Assembly: GCA_010021145.1 (NCBI GenBank)
Contig: RGRP01000051.1
Location: 1 to 5,895, forward strand
Direction: 5' to 3'
Length of the DNA: 5,895 bases
From: Candidatus Fonsibacter lacus
GTDB lineage: Bacteria > Pseudomonadota > Alphaproteobacteria > Pelagibacterales > Pelagibacteraceae
Below the pieces are notes generated by a model, which was not told the origin of the DNA, did not search any database, and was given only the letters and a program-made list of their open reading frames with translations. The position numbers and the translations under genes were made by a program. This document shows, one piece after another, positions 1 to 5,895 of this stretch (the stretch's first letter is position 1; each line of letters opens with the position of its first letter).

Positions 1-399
1 AAGTTTTACGTTTCCACCTAATTTCACAATTTTTAAATGGCTGCCGATATTAATTTTTAATTCTTTAAATTTTTCTTTAACAATGGCCGCTGTAAATGGA
101 GTTGCATAAATTGGGCACTCTAATAAAGGCCATAAATGCGCAATAGCTCCCACATGATCTTCATGGGCATGGGTTAAAACAATACCTAGTAAATTTTCTT
201 TCTGGTTCGCTATAAATTCTGGATTTGGAAGGATGACTTCGATACCTGGAATATTATCATCTGAAAAAGTGACACCAATATCAACAATGATCCATTTGTA
301 TTCACCTGGCTTACCGTAGCCAAATAAATTCAAATTCATTCCGATCTCCCCTGCTCCACCCAGCGAGCAAAATACTAATTCTTGTCCACCTTTAGCCAT
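1..399 (-). CDS. rnj: Ribonuclease J, N-terminal 133 residues (runs off the window)
   Basis: This is the start of a metallo-beta-lactamase/beta-CASP RNase, cut by the window edge after 133 codons; the full family is about 550 residues. Translating from ATG at 399 gives MAKGGQELVFCSLGGAGEIG, the usual opening of RNase J, with the GGAGEIGMN turn at residues 14-22. The zinc-binding motif HAHEDH lies at residues 77-82 inside LTHAHEDHVGAI, and an upstream strand IIVDIGVTF at 37-45 matches the fold. RNase J is a cytoplasmic endo/5'-exonuclease in RNA maturation and decay. The ATG shares its A with the coaX stop (TAATG), so translation is probably coupled; I see no Shine-Dalgarno sequence. The beta-CASP and C-terminal domains are outside the window, so RNase J is called from the N-terminus and gene order. 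Confidence 0.93.
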   Translation of the reverse strand, partial: MAKGGQELVFCSLGGAGEIGMNLNLFGYGKPGEYKWIIVDIGVTFSDDNIPGIEVILPNPEFIANQKENLLGIVLTHAHEDHVGAIAHLWPLLECPIYATPFTAAIVKEKFKELKINIGSHLKIVKLGGNVKL

Positions 400-1160
400 T
401 AAACATTTTTTAAATTAAATTTTAAAGTTTCAGCTATTCCTTTTAAAGTTATCTGCTGATCAATAACTTTGTCTTTGAATGGAAATGAAGAAAAGAAAAT
501 ATTTGCAAGTCCACCAGTAAAAATAACTAGATACTTCTTTTTTGTTTCTTTAATAATTTTTTGCACAAGTTCCTTAATTAAACCAATATAGCCCCAATAC
601 ATACCGTTATTCATGGCGCTGATTGTATCTTTTCCTATGTATTTGTTGGTTTTTTTCAATTTAATTAATGGAAGTTTGGCTGTTGCTTCTTTTAACACTT
701 TTAATGACAGATTAATTCCAGGGGTAATCATTCCACCAACATAAATATTTTTAATAATCACATCAAAGGTTGTTGCTGTTCCAAAATCAATAATGATTGA
801 ATTTTTTTTATAAATTTTAAATGCAGCAATGGAATTTACAACTCTATCGGATCCGACTTGTTTTGGTTTATCGATTTTAATTTTAATTGGAAGATTAATA
901 TTTTTATCTTTAATTTCATTTAAACGAATATTTTTTTTACTCAATAAATTCCTTAATTTATTAAATGCTTTCGGCACAACACTTGAACAGAGTGCACCAT
1001 TATAAAAATTTCTTTTAATTTTTTTATTCACCACACCTAAGCGACCTTCTAAGATATCGGAGGTATCTACTGTAAATAGATTAGAAAACTTATTCGTTAA
1101 TTTATTGAAATTAACAAAATCAATATTGGTGTTGCCGATGTCGATGATTAAATAATTCAA
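399..1160 (-). CDS. coaX: Type III pantothenate kinase
   Basis: CoaX phosphorylates pantothenate with ATP, the first step of coenzyme A synthesis, in the cytoplasm. At 253 residues it has the normal length for the type III (ASKHA-fold) family. Visible motifs are the phosphate-binding DIGNTN at residues 7-12, QVGSDRVVNS at 101-110 with the predicted catalytic aspartate D105, the second phosphate loop DFGTATTFD at 125-133, GGMITPGI at 142-149 and FTGG at 214-217. The start codon is TTG at 1160-1158; it overlaps the birA stop as TTGA and places DIGNTN at the family's usual distance from the N-terminus. No later ATG keeps this motif. The gene is lysine-rich (38 of 253 residues), as expected for a very AT-rich genome. 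The 3' stop overlaps the rnj start by one base. All key residues are present and the gene looks intact. Confidence 0.95.
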   Translation of the reverse strand: MNYLIIDIGNTNIDFVNFNKLTNKFSNLFTVDTSDILEGRLGVVNKKIKRNFYNGALCSSVVPKAFNKLRNLLSKKNIRLNEIKDKNINLPIKIKIDKPKQVGSDRVVNSIAAFKIYKKNSIIIDFGTATTFDVIIKNIYVGGMITPGINLSLKVLKEATAKLPLIKLKKTNKYIGKDTISAMNNGMYWGYIGLIKELVQKIIKETKKKYLVIFTGGLANIFFSSFPFKDKVIDQQITLKGIAETLKFNLKNV

Positions 1161-1855
1161 ACTAAACTACCATGCGTAAAATAATCTTTGTGATTATTGT
1201 GCTCTAAAATCAAAGCACCGTTGTTATTAATACCTCTAAAAATACCCTTATAAATCTTATTGTTTAATTTGAAATTTATAAACTTATTTCTATTAAAAGC
1301 ATATTTATTCCAATCTTTAACAATCTTTTTAAATGAATGTTTTCTACTAATAATATTGCTGACAAAAGCCTTTTTAAGTTTGTCCACTAAATCAGTAAGG
1401 ATAATTTTTTTCTTTGTTTCTTTGTTTAAGTAAGTAGTTGGATATTTTTTAATCTTGGGAGAGGATTTAACATTAATACCAATGCCAATAATTAGAAATA
1501 ACTTACCTAAAACAATACTTTCCTGCAAAATTCCACACACTTTTTTATTATTAATATAAAGATCATTAGGCCACTTTAAAGAAACATTTTTAATATTATA
1601 ATTATTAAGAATATTTCTAATTTGTAATTGAACAAGAAATTGAATTTTTTTCAAATTAGATCTTAAAATTGGAAAGAAAACTGTAAAGTACAAATTTCCC
1701 TTAGGAGAATTCCATTTATTTCCATAACGACCACGTCCTTTAGTTTGTTCATCAGCAATGACAATTCCTTTAAAGATTTTATGTTCAGTAATTAATGATC
1801 TAGCAAAATCATTCGTGCTCTCTATTTTTGTAAAATTAAAAATAGGCAAACTCAT
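1157..1855 (-). CDS. birA: Biotin--[acetyl-CoA-carboxylase] ligase, group I (no DNA-binding domain)
   Basis: BirA activates biotin with ATP to biotinyl-5'-AMP and transfers it to a lysine on biotin carboxyl carrier domains such as AccB. The 232-residue protein starts directly in the catalytic domain, so it lacks the N-terminal helix-turn-helix of E. coli BirA and is unlikely to repress biotin genes. Motifs seen: substrate-entry IESTND at residues 11-16, the adenylate-binding loop GRGRYGNKW at 40-48, KWPND at 94-98, the lysine-containing KKVCGIL at 104-110 (K105 aligns with the catalytic lysine), and GIGINV at 124-129. A small C-terminal beta domain follows from about residue 190. The ATG immediately follows the nuoN stop with no spacer, and the gene ends in a TTGA overlap with coaX. 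It is lysine-rich (34 of 232) like coaX. It appears intact. Confidence 0.95.
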   Translation of the reverse strand: MSLPIFNFTKIESTNDFARSLITEHKIFKGIVIADEQTKGRGRYGNKWNSPKGNLYFTVFFPILRSNLKKIQFLVQLQIRNILNNYNIKNVSLKWPNDLYINNKKVCGILQESIVLGKLFLIIGIGINVKSSPKIKKYPTTYLNKETKKKIILTDLVDKLKKAFVSNIISRKHSFKKIVKDWNKYAFNRNKFINFKLNNKIYKGIFRGINNNGALILEHNNHKDYFTHGSLV

Positions 1856-2299
1856 TTATTTTATATTTTTCGTAATACTTTCTACAATTGTATTAAGTGA
1901 GGATGGATCAATGAAATAAAATAATATTACAACTGTTGAAACAATGAGCGAAAATTTTAGACCATAACTAGAATTTTTATCGTAACTTTCTTTAGCAGCA
2001 TCAAAATAAATCACTTTTATAATTCGAAGATAATAAAATGCTGCAATCACAGCAGATAATAATCCGACAACAGCTAGATAATAAATTTTCTGCTGAATGA
2101 TAGCTAAGAAAATATAAAATTTTGCAAAAAATCCAGCAAGGGGAGGAATTCCTGCTAATGAAAAAGTTAATATTGTTAAACAAACTGCAATAAGTGGATG
2201 ATGTTTAGAAAGTCCTGATAGATCAGAAATATTTTCAAAATAAACTCCATTTCTGTTTAGTGACATGATGCATGCGAATACACCAATATTCATAAACAC
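1856..2299 (-). CDS. nuoN: NuoN C-terminal fragment (out of frame with the N-terminal part)
   Basis: This frame encodes the last 147 residues of NuoN, beginning with VFMNIGVFACIMSL, a conserved transmembrane segment and not a natural start. The frame is open back to 2314, and the extra codons there (YIVIY) still read like NuoN. SLAGIPPLAGFFAKFYIF follows at fragment residues 47-64, with K60 matching the conserved lysine of a late transmembrane helix (K395 in E. coli NuoN), then YYLRIIKVIYFD and a final hydrophobic helix. GTG at 2299 or ATG at 2293 could be marked as starts by a gene caller, but I see no ribosome-binding site and treat this as the 3' part of the broken nuoN. It ends in TAA directly before the birA ATG. 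Confidence 0.85.
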   Translation of the reverse strand: MFMNIGVFACIMSLNRNGVYFENISDLSGLSKHHPLIAVCLTILTFSLAGIPPLAGFFAKFYIFLAIIQQKIYYLAVVGLLSAVIAAFYYLRIIKVIYFDAAKESYDKNSSYGLKFSLIVSTVVILFYFIDPSSLNTIVESITKNIK

Positions 2300-3050
2300 A
2301 TATATGACGATATATTAAAGCCGCTATAGCTGCAACTTTAGGAGCCATTGCAAAGAATGTTGTAACCGATGTTGGTGATCCTTCATAAACATCTGGAGCC
2401 CACATATGGAACGGTACGGCTGAAATTTTAAATGCAATTCCACAAAGAATAAAAACTAATCCAAATTTCAAAGCTCCACTCTGTTCCGTTGCAACTTTTG
2501 CAATTGCAGAATAATCAACGGAACCTGTAAATCCATAAACTAAAGAACAGCCATATAATAAGAGACCTGAAGATAAAGAGCCTAAAACAAAGTATTTTAA
2601 ACCTGCTTCTGACGATTTAAGAGACTTTGTGTTAATTGCTGCGAGCACGTAAAGGCATAATGATTGAAGCTCTAATCCTAAATAAAAAACAATTAAATTA
2701 TTAGCACTAATCATCACAAACATTCCAAGGGTCGATAATAACAGAATGATTGGATACTCAAATTTAGAGAGATTTAATTTTTCAAGATAAGAATTTGAAA
2801 TTAACATCGTAAATAAAACTGAAATCAAAACTAGTATTTTCATAAAGTTTGATAACGGATCAATCGTATAGCTGTTACCAAATAAATTCGCAGATCCTGT
2901 AAAATTGAAATAAACAACGAAAATTAAAGCGGCTAACAATAAAACGATAATGTAATTTATAATTTTATTAAAAGTTTTTGAAAAAACTCCAACGATTAAT
3001 AAAGAGAAAGAGCTTAATAATATTGATAGTTCTGGAATAATACTTTTCAT
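2235..3050 (-). CDS. nuoN: NuoN N-terminal fragment (complex I subunit N)
   Basis: The open frame has 271 codons; about the first 248 are genuine NuoN, and the last 23 or so (from H249) are out-of-frame translation beyond the deletion junction. Several hydrophobic helices are visible from residue 5 onward. Proton-path residues known from E. coli NuoN have counterparts here: E127 in LGLELQS, K152 in GLKYFVLGS, K208 in IAFKISAVPF and K238 in AMAPKVAAIAALI. The signature VPFHMWAPDVYEGSPT lies at 212-227. The ATG at 3050 overlaps the nuoM stop as ATGA and is preceded by a purine-rich GGGAG seven bases upstream, which supports this start. As it stands the product would lack about half of the antiporter fold and would not be expected to assemble into a working complex. 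Confidence 0.88.
   Translation of the reverse strand: MKSIIPELSILLSSFSLLIVGVFSKTFNKIINYIIVLLLAALIFVVYFNFTGSANLFGNSYTIDPLSNFMKILVLISVLFTMLISNSYLEKLNLSKFEYPIILLLSTLGMFVMISANNLIVFYLGLELQSLCLYVLAAINTKSLKSSEAGLKYFVLGSLSSGLLLYGCSLVYGFTGSVDYSAIAKVATEQSGALKFGLVFILCGIAFKISAVPFHMWAPDVYEGSPTSVTTFFAMAPKVAAIAALIYRHICVYEYWCIRMHHVTKQKWSLF
2300..2315. other. nuoN deletion junction with short shared string and small palindrome
   Basis: Reading on the minus strand, the upstream frame gives ALIYR through 2307, while the downstream frame reads YIVIYVFMNIG from 2314. The 8 bases TATATCGT (2314-2307) can therefore belong to both sides, as expected if a deletion occurred between two short direct repeats. On the plus strand the same place holds ATATAT (2300-2305), GACG and ATATAT (2310-2315), a six-base inverted repeat with a four-base loop. 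Whether the full 8 bases were present at both original ends cannot be known without an intact relative. Confidence 0.55.
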
Positions 3051-4288
3051 TTAATAGCTCCCATATTTTTAACAACTAAATCTACTGAAGATGAAATAGG
3101 TTCTAAAATTAAATTTGGATAAACACCAAATACAATTGTTAAAATCATTAGCATAAATAAAATAACTATTTCAGTTGCATCTAAGTCTAGTAACTTTTCG
3201 CCATGGTTATTTACTTTAAACTCACCAAACACAACTCGTTTACATAACCACAGTGAGTAAGCTGCGGATAAAATAACTCCCGTTGCTGCAAGGATCGATA
3301 CAATATAATTTACTTTAAAAGTTCCAATCAAAGTTAAAAACTCTCCTACAAACCCGCTTGTGCCTGGTAAACCCACATTTGCAAGAGATGAAAATATAAA
3401 TACTAAAGCAAATTTTGGCATAATATTTACAACGCCAGAATAATCTTGGATTAATCTACTGTGAACACGATCGTACAAAACTCCAACGCATAAGAATAAT
3501 GATGAAGAAATTAATCCATGACTAATCATTTGAAAAATTGCTCCATCTATTCCTTGTTTGGTAAAAGAGAAAATTCCAATAGTAACGTAGCCCATATGTG
3601 CAACCGATGAATAGGCAATTAGCTTCTTCATATCTTTTTGCATCAAAGCAACTAAGGATGCATAAATAATTGCAATAACACTCAATACAAATACAAAGGT
3701 TGCAAAGTAATGAGAGGCAATTGGAAATAATCCAAGTGAAAATCTAATAAATCCATAGCCTGAAATTTTAAGTAAGATTGCAGCAAGTATTACCGATCCT
3801 GGTGTTGGAGCTTCAACGTGTGCATCTGGCAACCAAGTATGCACTGGCCACATAGGTAGTTTTACTGCTAGAGATATAAAGAAACCAAACCACATCCAGT
3901 ATTGTAAATTTTCAGGAATTTTTGTTCCCATTAATTTAACAAGATCTAAAGTATTCATGTTCCAGTAGATGGCGATGATTGCAATCAGCATGAAAATTGA
4001 GCCTAAAAACGTATATAAAAAGAACTTTAAAGCAGAATAAACTCGTCTTTCACCACCCCAAATCCCAATAATTAAAAACATAGGAATTAGTCCGCCTTCA
4101 AAGAATAAGAAGAATAAGAATAAATCTAAAGCGCAAAATACTCCGATCATAAAAGTCTGCATGATCAAAATCGCAATTAAAAATTCCTTAATTCTTTTCT
4201 TTAAACTGTTAATGGCAGCAAAAATACAAAGGGGAGAAATAAAAGTTGTAAGCAAAACTAGAAATATTGAAATTCCATCAATTCCCAT
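3047..4288 (-). CDS. nuoM: NADH-quinone oxidoreductase subunit M, lacking its N-terminus
   Basis: NuoM is an antiporter-like proton-pumping subunit of the complex I membrane arm. The 413 residues from ATG 4288 cover nearly the whole antiporter fold: E64 in FFEGGLIPM, K143 in AVKLPMWPVHTWLPDAH, H150, K174 in LLKISGYG, the loop motif KKLIAYSSVAHMGY at 221-234, and E316 in TSGFVGEF, all of which match known proton-channel residues of E. coli NuoM. The family is about 490-510 residues, and MGIDGIS is normally an internal motif, so this ATG is not the native start. The same frame stays open for 35 more codons (to 4393) that read as genuine NuoM, then meets an in-frame TGA. The real start appears to be ATG 4397 in another frame, with a deletion between. 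The 3' end overlaps nuoN by ATGA. Confidence 0.88.
   Translation of the reverse strand: MGIDGISIFLVLLTTFISPLCIFAAINSLKKRIKEFLIAILIMQTFMIGVFCALDLFLFFLFFEGGLIPMFLIIGIWGGERRVYSALKFFLYTFLGSIFMLIAIIAIYWNMNTLDLVKLMGTKIPENLQYWMWFGFFISLAVKLPMWPVHTWLPDAHVEAPTPGSVILAAILLKISGYGFIRFSLGLFPIASHYFATFVFVLSVIAIIYASLVALMQKDMKKLIAYSSVAHMGYVTIGIFSFTKQGIDGAIFQMISHGLISSSLFLCVGVLYDRVHSRLIQDYSGVVNIMPKFALVFIFSSLANVGLPGTSGFVGEFLTLIGTFKVNYIVSILAATGVILSAAYSLWLCKRVVFGEFKVNNHGEKLLDLDATEIVILFMLMILTIVFGVYPNLILEPISSSVDLVVKNMGAIK
3058..3062 (-). promoter_or_regulatory. Probable ribosome binding site of nuoN
   Basis: GGGAG on the minus strand ends seven bases before the nuoN ATG at 3050, inside the last codons of nuoM. It is the only convincing Shine-Dalgarno-like string before a start in this window. 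The other starts follow AT-rich sequence and probably depend on coupling to the preceding stop. Confidence 0.5.
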
Positions 4289-4397
4289 CTTGTATGAGAC
4301 AAAATTCTTAATCCATTGAGTTTCTTCAACAAATTGAAAACCAGGATTAGCTGGATCAAATTTACTCCATAAGAATAATGAAACGAGGAAAGTTCAT
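4289..4397 (-). pseudogene. nuoM: Broken 5' end of nuoM (native start plus out-of-frame remainder)
   Basis: One base after the nuoL TAA, ATG at 4397-4395 begins MNFP, which fits a NuoM N-terminus, but that frame stops after 11 codons (TAA at 4364-4362). The frame of the downstream gene is open from 4393 and reads TFLVSLFLWSKFDP, then PGFQFVEETQWIKNF and up to MGIDGIS, which is the normal NuoM region covering part of the second helix and the periplasmic loop. About 40 codons, essentially the first transmembrane helix and its following loop, are missing between MNFP and TFLVSLFLW. Without a repair, translation could only resume by reinitiation at ATG 4288 or another internal codon, giving an N-terminally truncated NuoM. 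Confidence 0.8.
4386..4393 (-). other. nuoM deletion junction with short shared string
   Basis: On the minus strand ACTTTCCT (4393-4386) is read as part of AAC TTT CCT (N-F-P) in the frame of the start codon and as ACT TTC CT(C) (T-F-L) in the frame of the downstream gene. Both readings fit NuoM, so up to about eight bases could have been shared by the two ends of a deletion, as at the nuoN junction. The real extent needs an intact homologue. Confidence 0.5.
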
Positions 4398-4398
4398 A

Positions 4399-5895
4399 TT
4401 AGATGATAATTAAAAAAGATACGATTAATATTACTCCAATTAAAATAACTGTTGCATAATGATACAAATAACCCGACTGCACACTACTTGCTCTGTCAGA
4501 TAAATTTTTTACTACTCTTGCAACTCCGTCTGGGCCATAAGCGTCGATTGTTTTAACATCTCCTCTTTGCCACAAGAATGTTCCAATACTTCTAAAAGTT
4601 TTAACAAAAATTAAATCGTAAAGTTCATCGAAGTACCATTTTTTAACTAAAAAATTATAAAAAGGTTTGTTGTTATTAACAAAACCTTCAACAATATCTT
4701 TTCTTTTTAAGAATAAAATAAACGATAAAGGAATTGCAGAAATAACTAATGTTGGAATTAAAATCATTAGCCATAATGGTGGATGACCATGAGCTGTTTG
4801 TTTTAAGAAAAATATCGCCTTACCCCAGAACTGCGTATTCTCTCCAATAAATATTTCATGGAAAACGTAGCCTGAGAATATTGCGCCCACCGCAAGTAAT
4901 AATAATGGAACAATCATTACAGGTCCTGACTCATGAACTTTTTCAAAACTCATCGTGTTATTATATTTTCCGTGGAAAGTTTTAAAAACTAAACGCCAAG
5001 AATAAATTGAAGTAATAAATGCCGTAGTCACACCGATCACAAATGCATAACCTGCAAATAAACTTTTAGAAAAATAGGCAGACTCTATAATTGCATCTTT
5101 AGAATAAAATCCTGCAAGCAAAGGAAAGCCTGTTAAAGCGAGTGTGCCAATTAACATTAAAGCATAAGTCATTGGAATTTTTTTCCAAACACCGCCCATC
5201 TTTTCTATATTTTGTTCATCATGAAATGCGTGAATTACTGAACCTGCCCCTAGGAATAAAAGAGCTTTAAAGAAGGCATGGGTAAATAAGTGAAATATAG
5301 CAACATTATAAGCGCCCATTCCAGCAGCAAAGAACATGTATCCAAGCTGACTGCATGTGGAATAAGCAATAATTCTCTTAATATCTGTTTGAACAATTGC
5401 AACAGAAGCTGCAAAGATAGCTGTTGTTGCGCCAACAAAAGCAACTAAGTTTAATGCGTACTGTGAGTATTCAAATAAAGGTGAACATCTTGCAACTAAA
5501 AAAACACCTGCTGTAACCATGGTTGCAGCGTGAATTAATGCTGATACGGGAGTAGGTCCTTCCATAGCATCTGGAAGCCAAGTATGAAGAAGTATTTGCG
5601 CAGATTTACCCATAGCACCAATAAATAAGAATACACAAATCGTTGTGATTAAATTGTACTCGCCACCAAAGATTTTAATTAAATTTTTAGACTGGTCAGC
5701 AGCTTGTGAAAAAACTTCACTAAAAGTTAAAGTGCCAAATGTTTTAAAAATTAAAAACATCGCAATTAATAATCCAAGATCCCCTACTCTATTAACGATG
5801 AAGGCTTTCATCGATGCATTGTTTGCAGATTCTTTTTTAAACCAAAAACCAATTAATAAATAAGATGCAAGTCCAACACCTTCCCAACCAAAAAA
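4399..5895 (-). CDS. nuoL: NADH-quinone oxidoreductase subunit L, 5' end outside the window
   Basis: NuoL is the distal antiporter-like proton-pumping subunit of complex I. The reading frame is open to the window edge (498 codons plus stop), 28 codons beyond the first ATG at 5811; those codons read FFGWEGVGLASYLLIGFWF, a conserved NuoL segment, so ATG 5811 is internal. About 130-150 N-terminal residues lie outside. Seen here: the conserved glutamate of GWEGVG (5883-5881), NRVGD, the key lysine in GAMGKSAQILLHTWLPDAMEG (codon 5607-5605), ALIHAATMVTAG with its histidine, DIKRIIAYSTCSQLGY, and a lysine in GFYSKDAI (codon 5100-5098). The C-terminal part has KKWYFDELYDL, consistent with the region before the long lateral helix, and ends in a hydrophobic segment. 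The stop is followed by one base and then the nuoM ATG. No lesion is seen in this gene. Confidence 0.95.
   Translation of the reverse strand, partial: FFGWEGVGLASYLLIGFWFKKESANNASMKAFIVNRVGDLGLLIAMFLIFKTFGTLTFSEVFSQAADQSKNLIKIFGGEYNLITTICVFLFIGAMGKSAQILLHTWLPDAMEGPTPVSALIHAATMVTAGVFLVARCSPLFEYSQYALNLVAFVGATTAIFAASVAIVQTDIKRIIAYSTCSQLGYMFFAAGMGAYNVAIFHLFTHAFFKALLFLGAGSVIHAFHDEQNIEKMGGVWKKIPMTYALMLIGTLALTGFPLLAGFYSKDAIIESAYFSKSLFAGYAFVIGVTTAFITSIYSWRLVFKTFHGKYNNTMSFEKVHESGPVMIVPLLLLAVGAIFSGYVFHEIFIGENTQFWGKAIFFLKQTAHGHPPLWLMILIPTLVISAIPLSFILFLKRKDIVEGFVNNNKPFYNFLVKKWYFDELYDLIFVKTFRSIGTFLWQRGDVKTIDAYGPDGVARVVKNLSDRASSVQSGYLYHYATVILIGVILIVSFLIII

Larger units (their letters stand above)
1856..3050 (-). 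pseudogene. nuoN: nuoN, disrupted by an internal out-of-frame deletion
   Basis: Taken together the two frames below make one gene for NADH-quinone oxidoreductase subunit N, an antiporter-like proton-pumping subunit in the membrane arm of complex I. The 5' frame supplies residues 1 to about 248 and the 3' frame about the last 150, so roughly 400 residues remain against about 470-485 in the family. The missing stretch corresponds to about 65 residues of the paralogous NuoM in this window, from after the K-containing helix through the motif seen in NuoM as KKLIAYSSVAHMGY. The frames do not join, so no full NuoN can be made from this sequence. Both halves otherwise look conserved and free of stops, which suggests a recent lesion or a sequence artefact. 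Stop (1858-1856) and start (3050) are the native ends. Confidence 0.85.

Noticed and set aside
399..1855. Horizontal transfer of birA and coaX because of high lysine and lower G+C than the nuo genes
   Set aside because: Soluble proteins in AT-rich genomes are expected to be lysine- and asparagine-rich, whereas membrane proteins are not; the conserved gene order also argues for vertical inheritance.
2001..2183. 60-residue alternative-frame open stretch within nuoN
   Set aside because: It overlaps conserved NuoN C-terminal sequence in another frame, is cysteine- and serine-rich in a way typical of shifted membrane-protein codons, and has no start signal.
2235..2314. Programmed ribosomal frameshift joining the two nuoN frames
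   Set aside because: The two frames overlap and are both open here, but a frameshift would still give a protein lacking about 65-75 conserved residues, and no slippery heptamer with a downstream structure stands out.
2290..2320. Single-base homopolymer sequencing error as the cause of the nuoN break
   Set aside because: No long homopolymer is present at the junction, and the gap is tens of codons, not one base.
5250..5444. 64-residue alternative-frame open stretch within nuoL
   Set aside because: It overlaps the strongly conserved NuoL helix region in another frame, and its leucine/glutamine-rich content is a frame shadow.
5645..5863. Possible 72-residue plus-strand gene
   Set aside because: It lies wholly opposite conserved nuoL codons, has no recognisable motif, and is best explained as a shadow frame of an AT-rich gene.
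1..5895. CRISPR array, tRNA, insertion sequence or novel defence cassette
   Set aside because: Practically the entire window is explained by six conserved housekeeping genes; no regularly spaced repeats, terminal inverted repeats, transposase motifs or cloverleaf-like stretches were seen.

Overview
The window looks like a piece of a very AT-rich (about 30% G+C by eye) alphaproteobacterial genome, most probably from the SAR11/Pelagibacterales group. The evidence is the low G+C, the lysine- and asparagine-rich soluble proteins, the almost complete lack of non-coding DNA, and the gene order nuoL-nuoM-nuoN-birA-coaX-rnj, which I recall as typical of Alphaproteobacteria. The lineage is inferred from these traits, not proven.

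Every gene is on the minus strand, so transcription runs from the high coordinates to the low ones. Reading in that direction: 5895-4399 is the C-terminal three quarters of nuoL (start outside the window); about 4397-3047 is nuoM with a damaged 5' end; 3050-1856 is nuoN, broken into two reading frames; 1855-1157 is birA (biotin-protein ligase); 1160-399 is coaX (type III pantothenate kinase, TTG start); 399-1 is the first 133 codons of rnj (ribonuclease J). Joins are extremely tight: 1 nt between nuoL and nuoM, ATGA overlap nuoM/nuoN, 0 nt nuoN/birA, TTGA overlap birA/coaX and a one-base TAATG overlap coaX/rnj. The whole window therefore reads as one polycistronic unit with no room for an internal terminator, and I see no promoter.

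NuoL, NuoM and NuoN are the three antiporter-like, proton-pumping membrane subunits of respiratory complex I. BirA and CoaX supply cofactor functions (biotinylation; the first step of coenzyme A synthesis), and RNase J is an RNA-processing enzyme. The last three are linked to complex I by conserved gene order and not by a shared pathway.

The notable observation is two internal deletions that shift the reading frame. nuoN has lost about 65-75 codons (two membrane helices and the conserved loop motif between them) around 2307-2314. nuoM has lost about 40 codons just after its fourth codon, around 4386-4393. Both junctions fall on short strings that both flanking reading frames can explain (about 8 nt), and both missing lengths are of the form 3n+2. 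Everything else in both genes is clean and conserved. This pattern means either a recent double lesion in complex I or an artefact of cloning, amplification or assembly; the sequence alone cannot decide. I found no RNA genes, mobile elements, CRISPR arrays or novel system.
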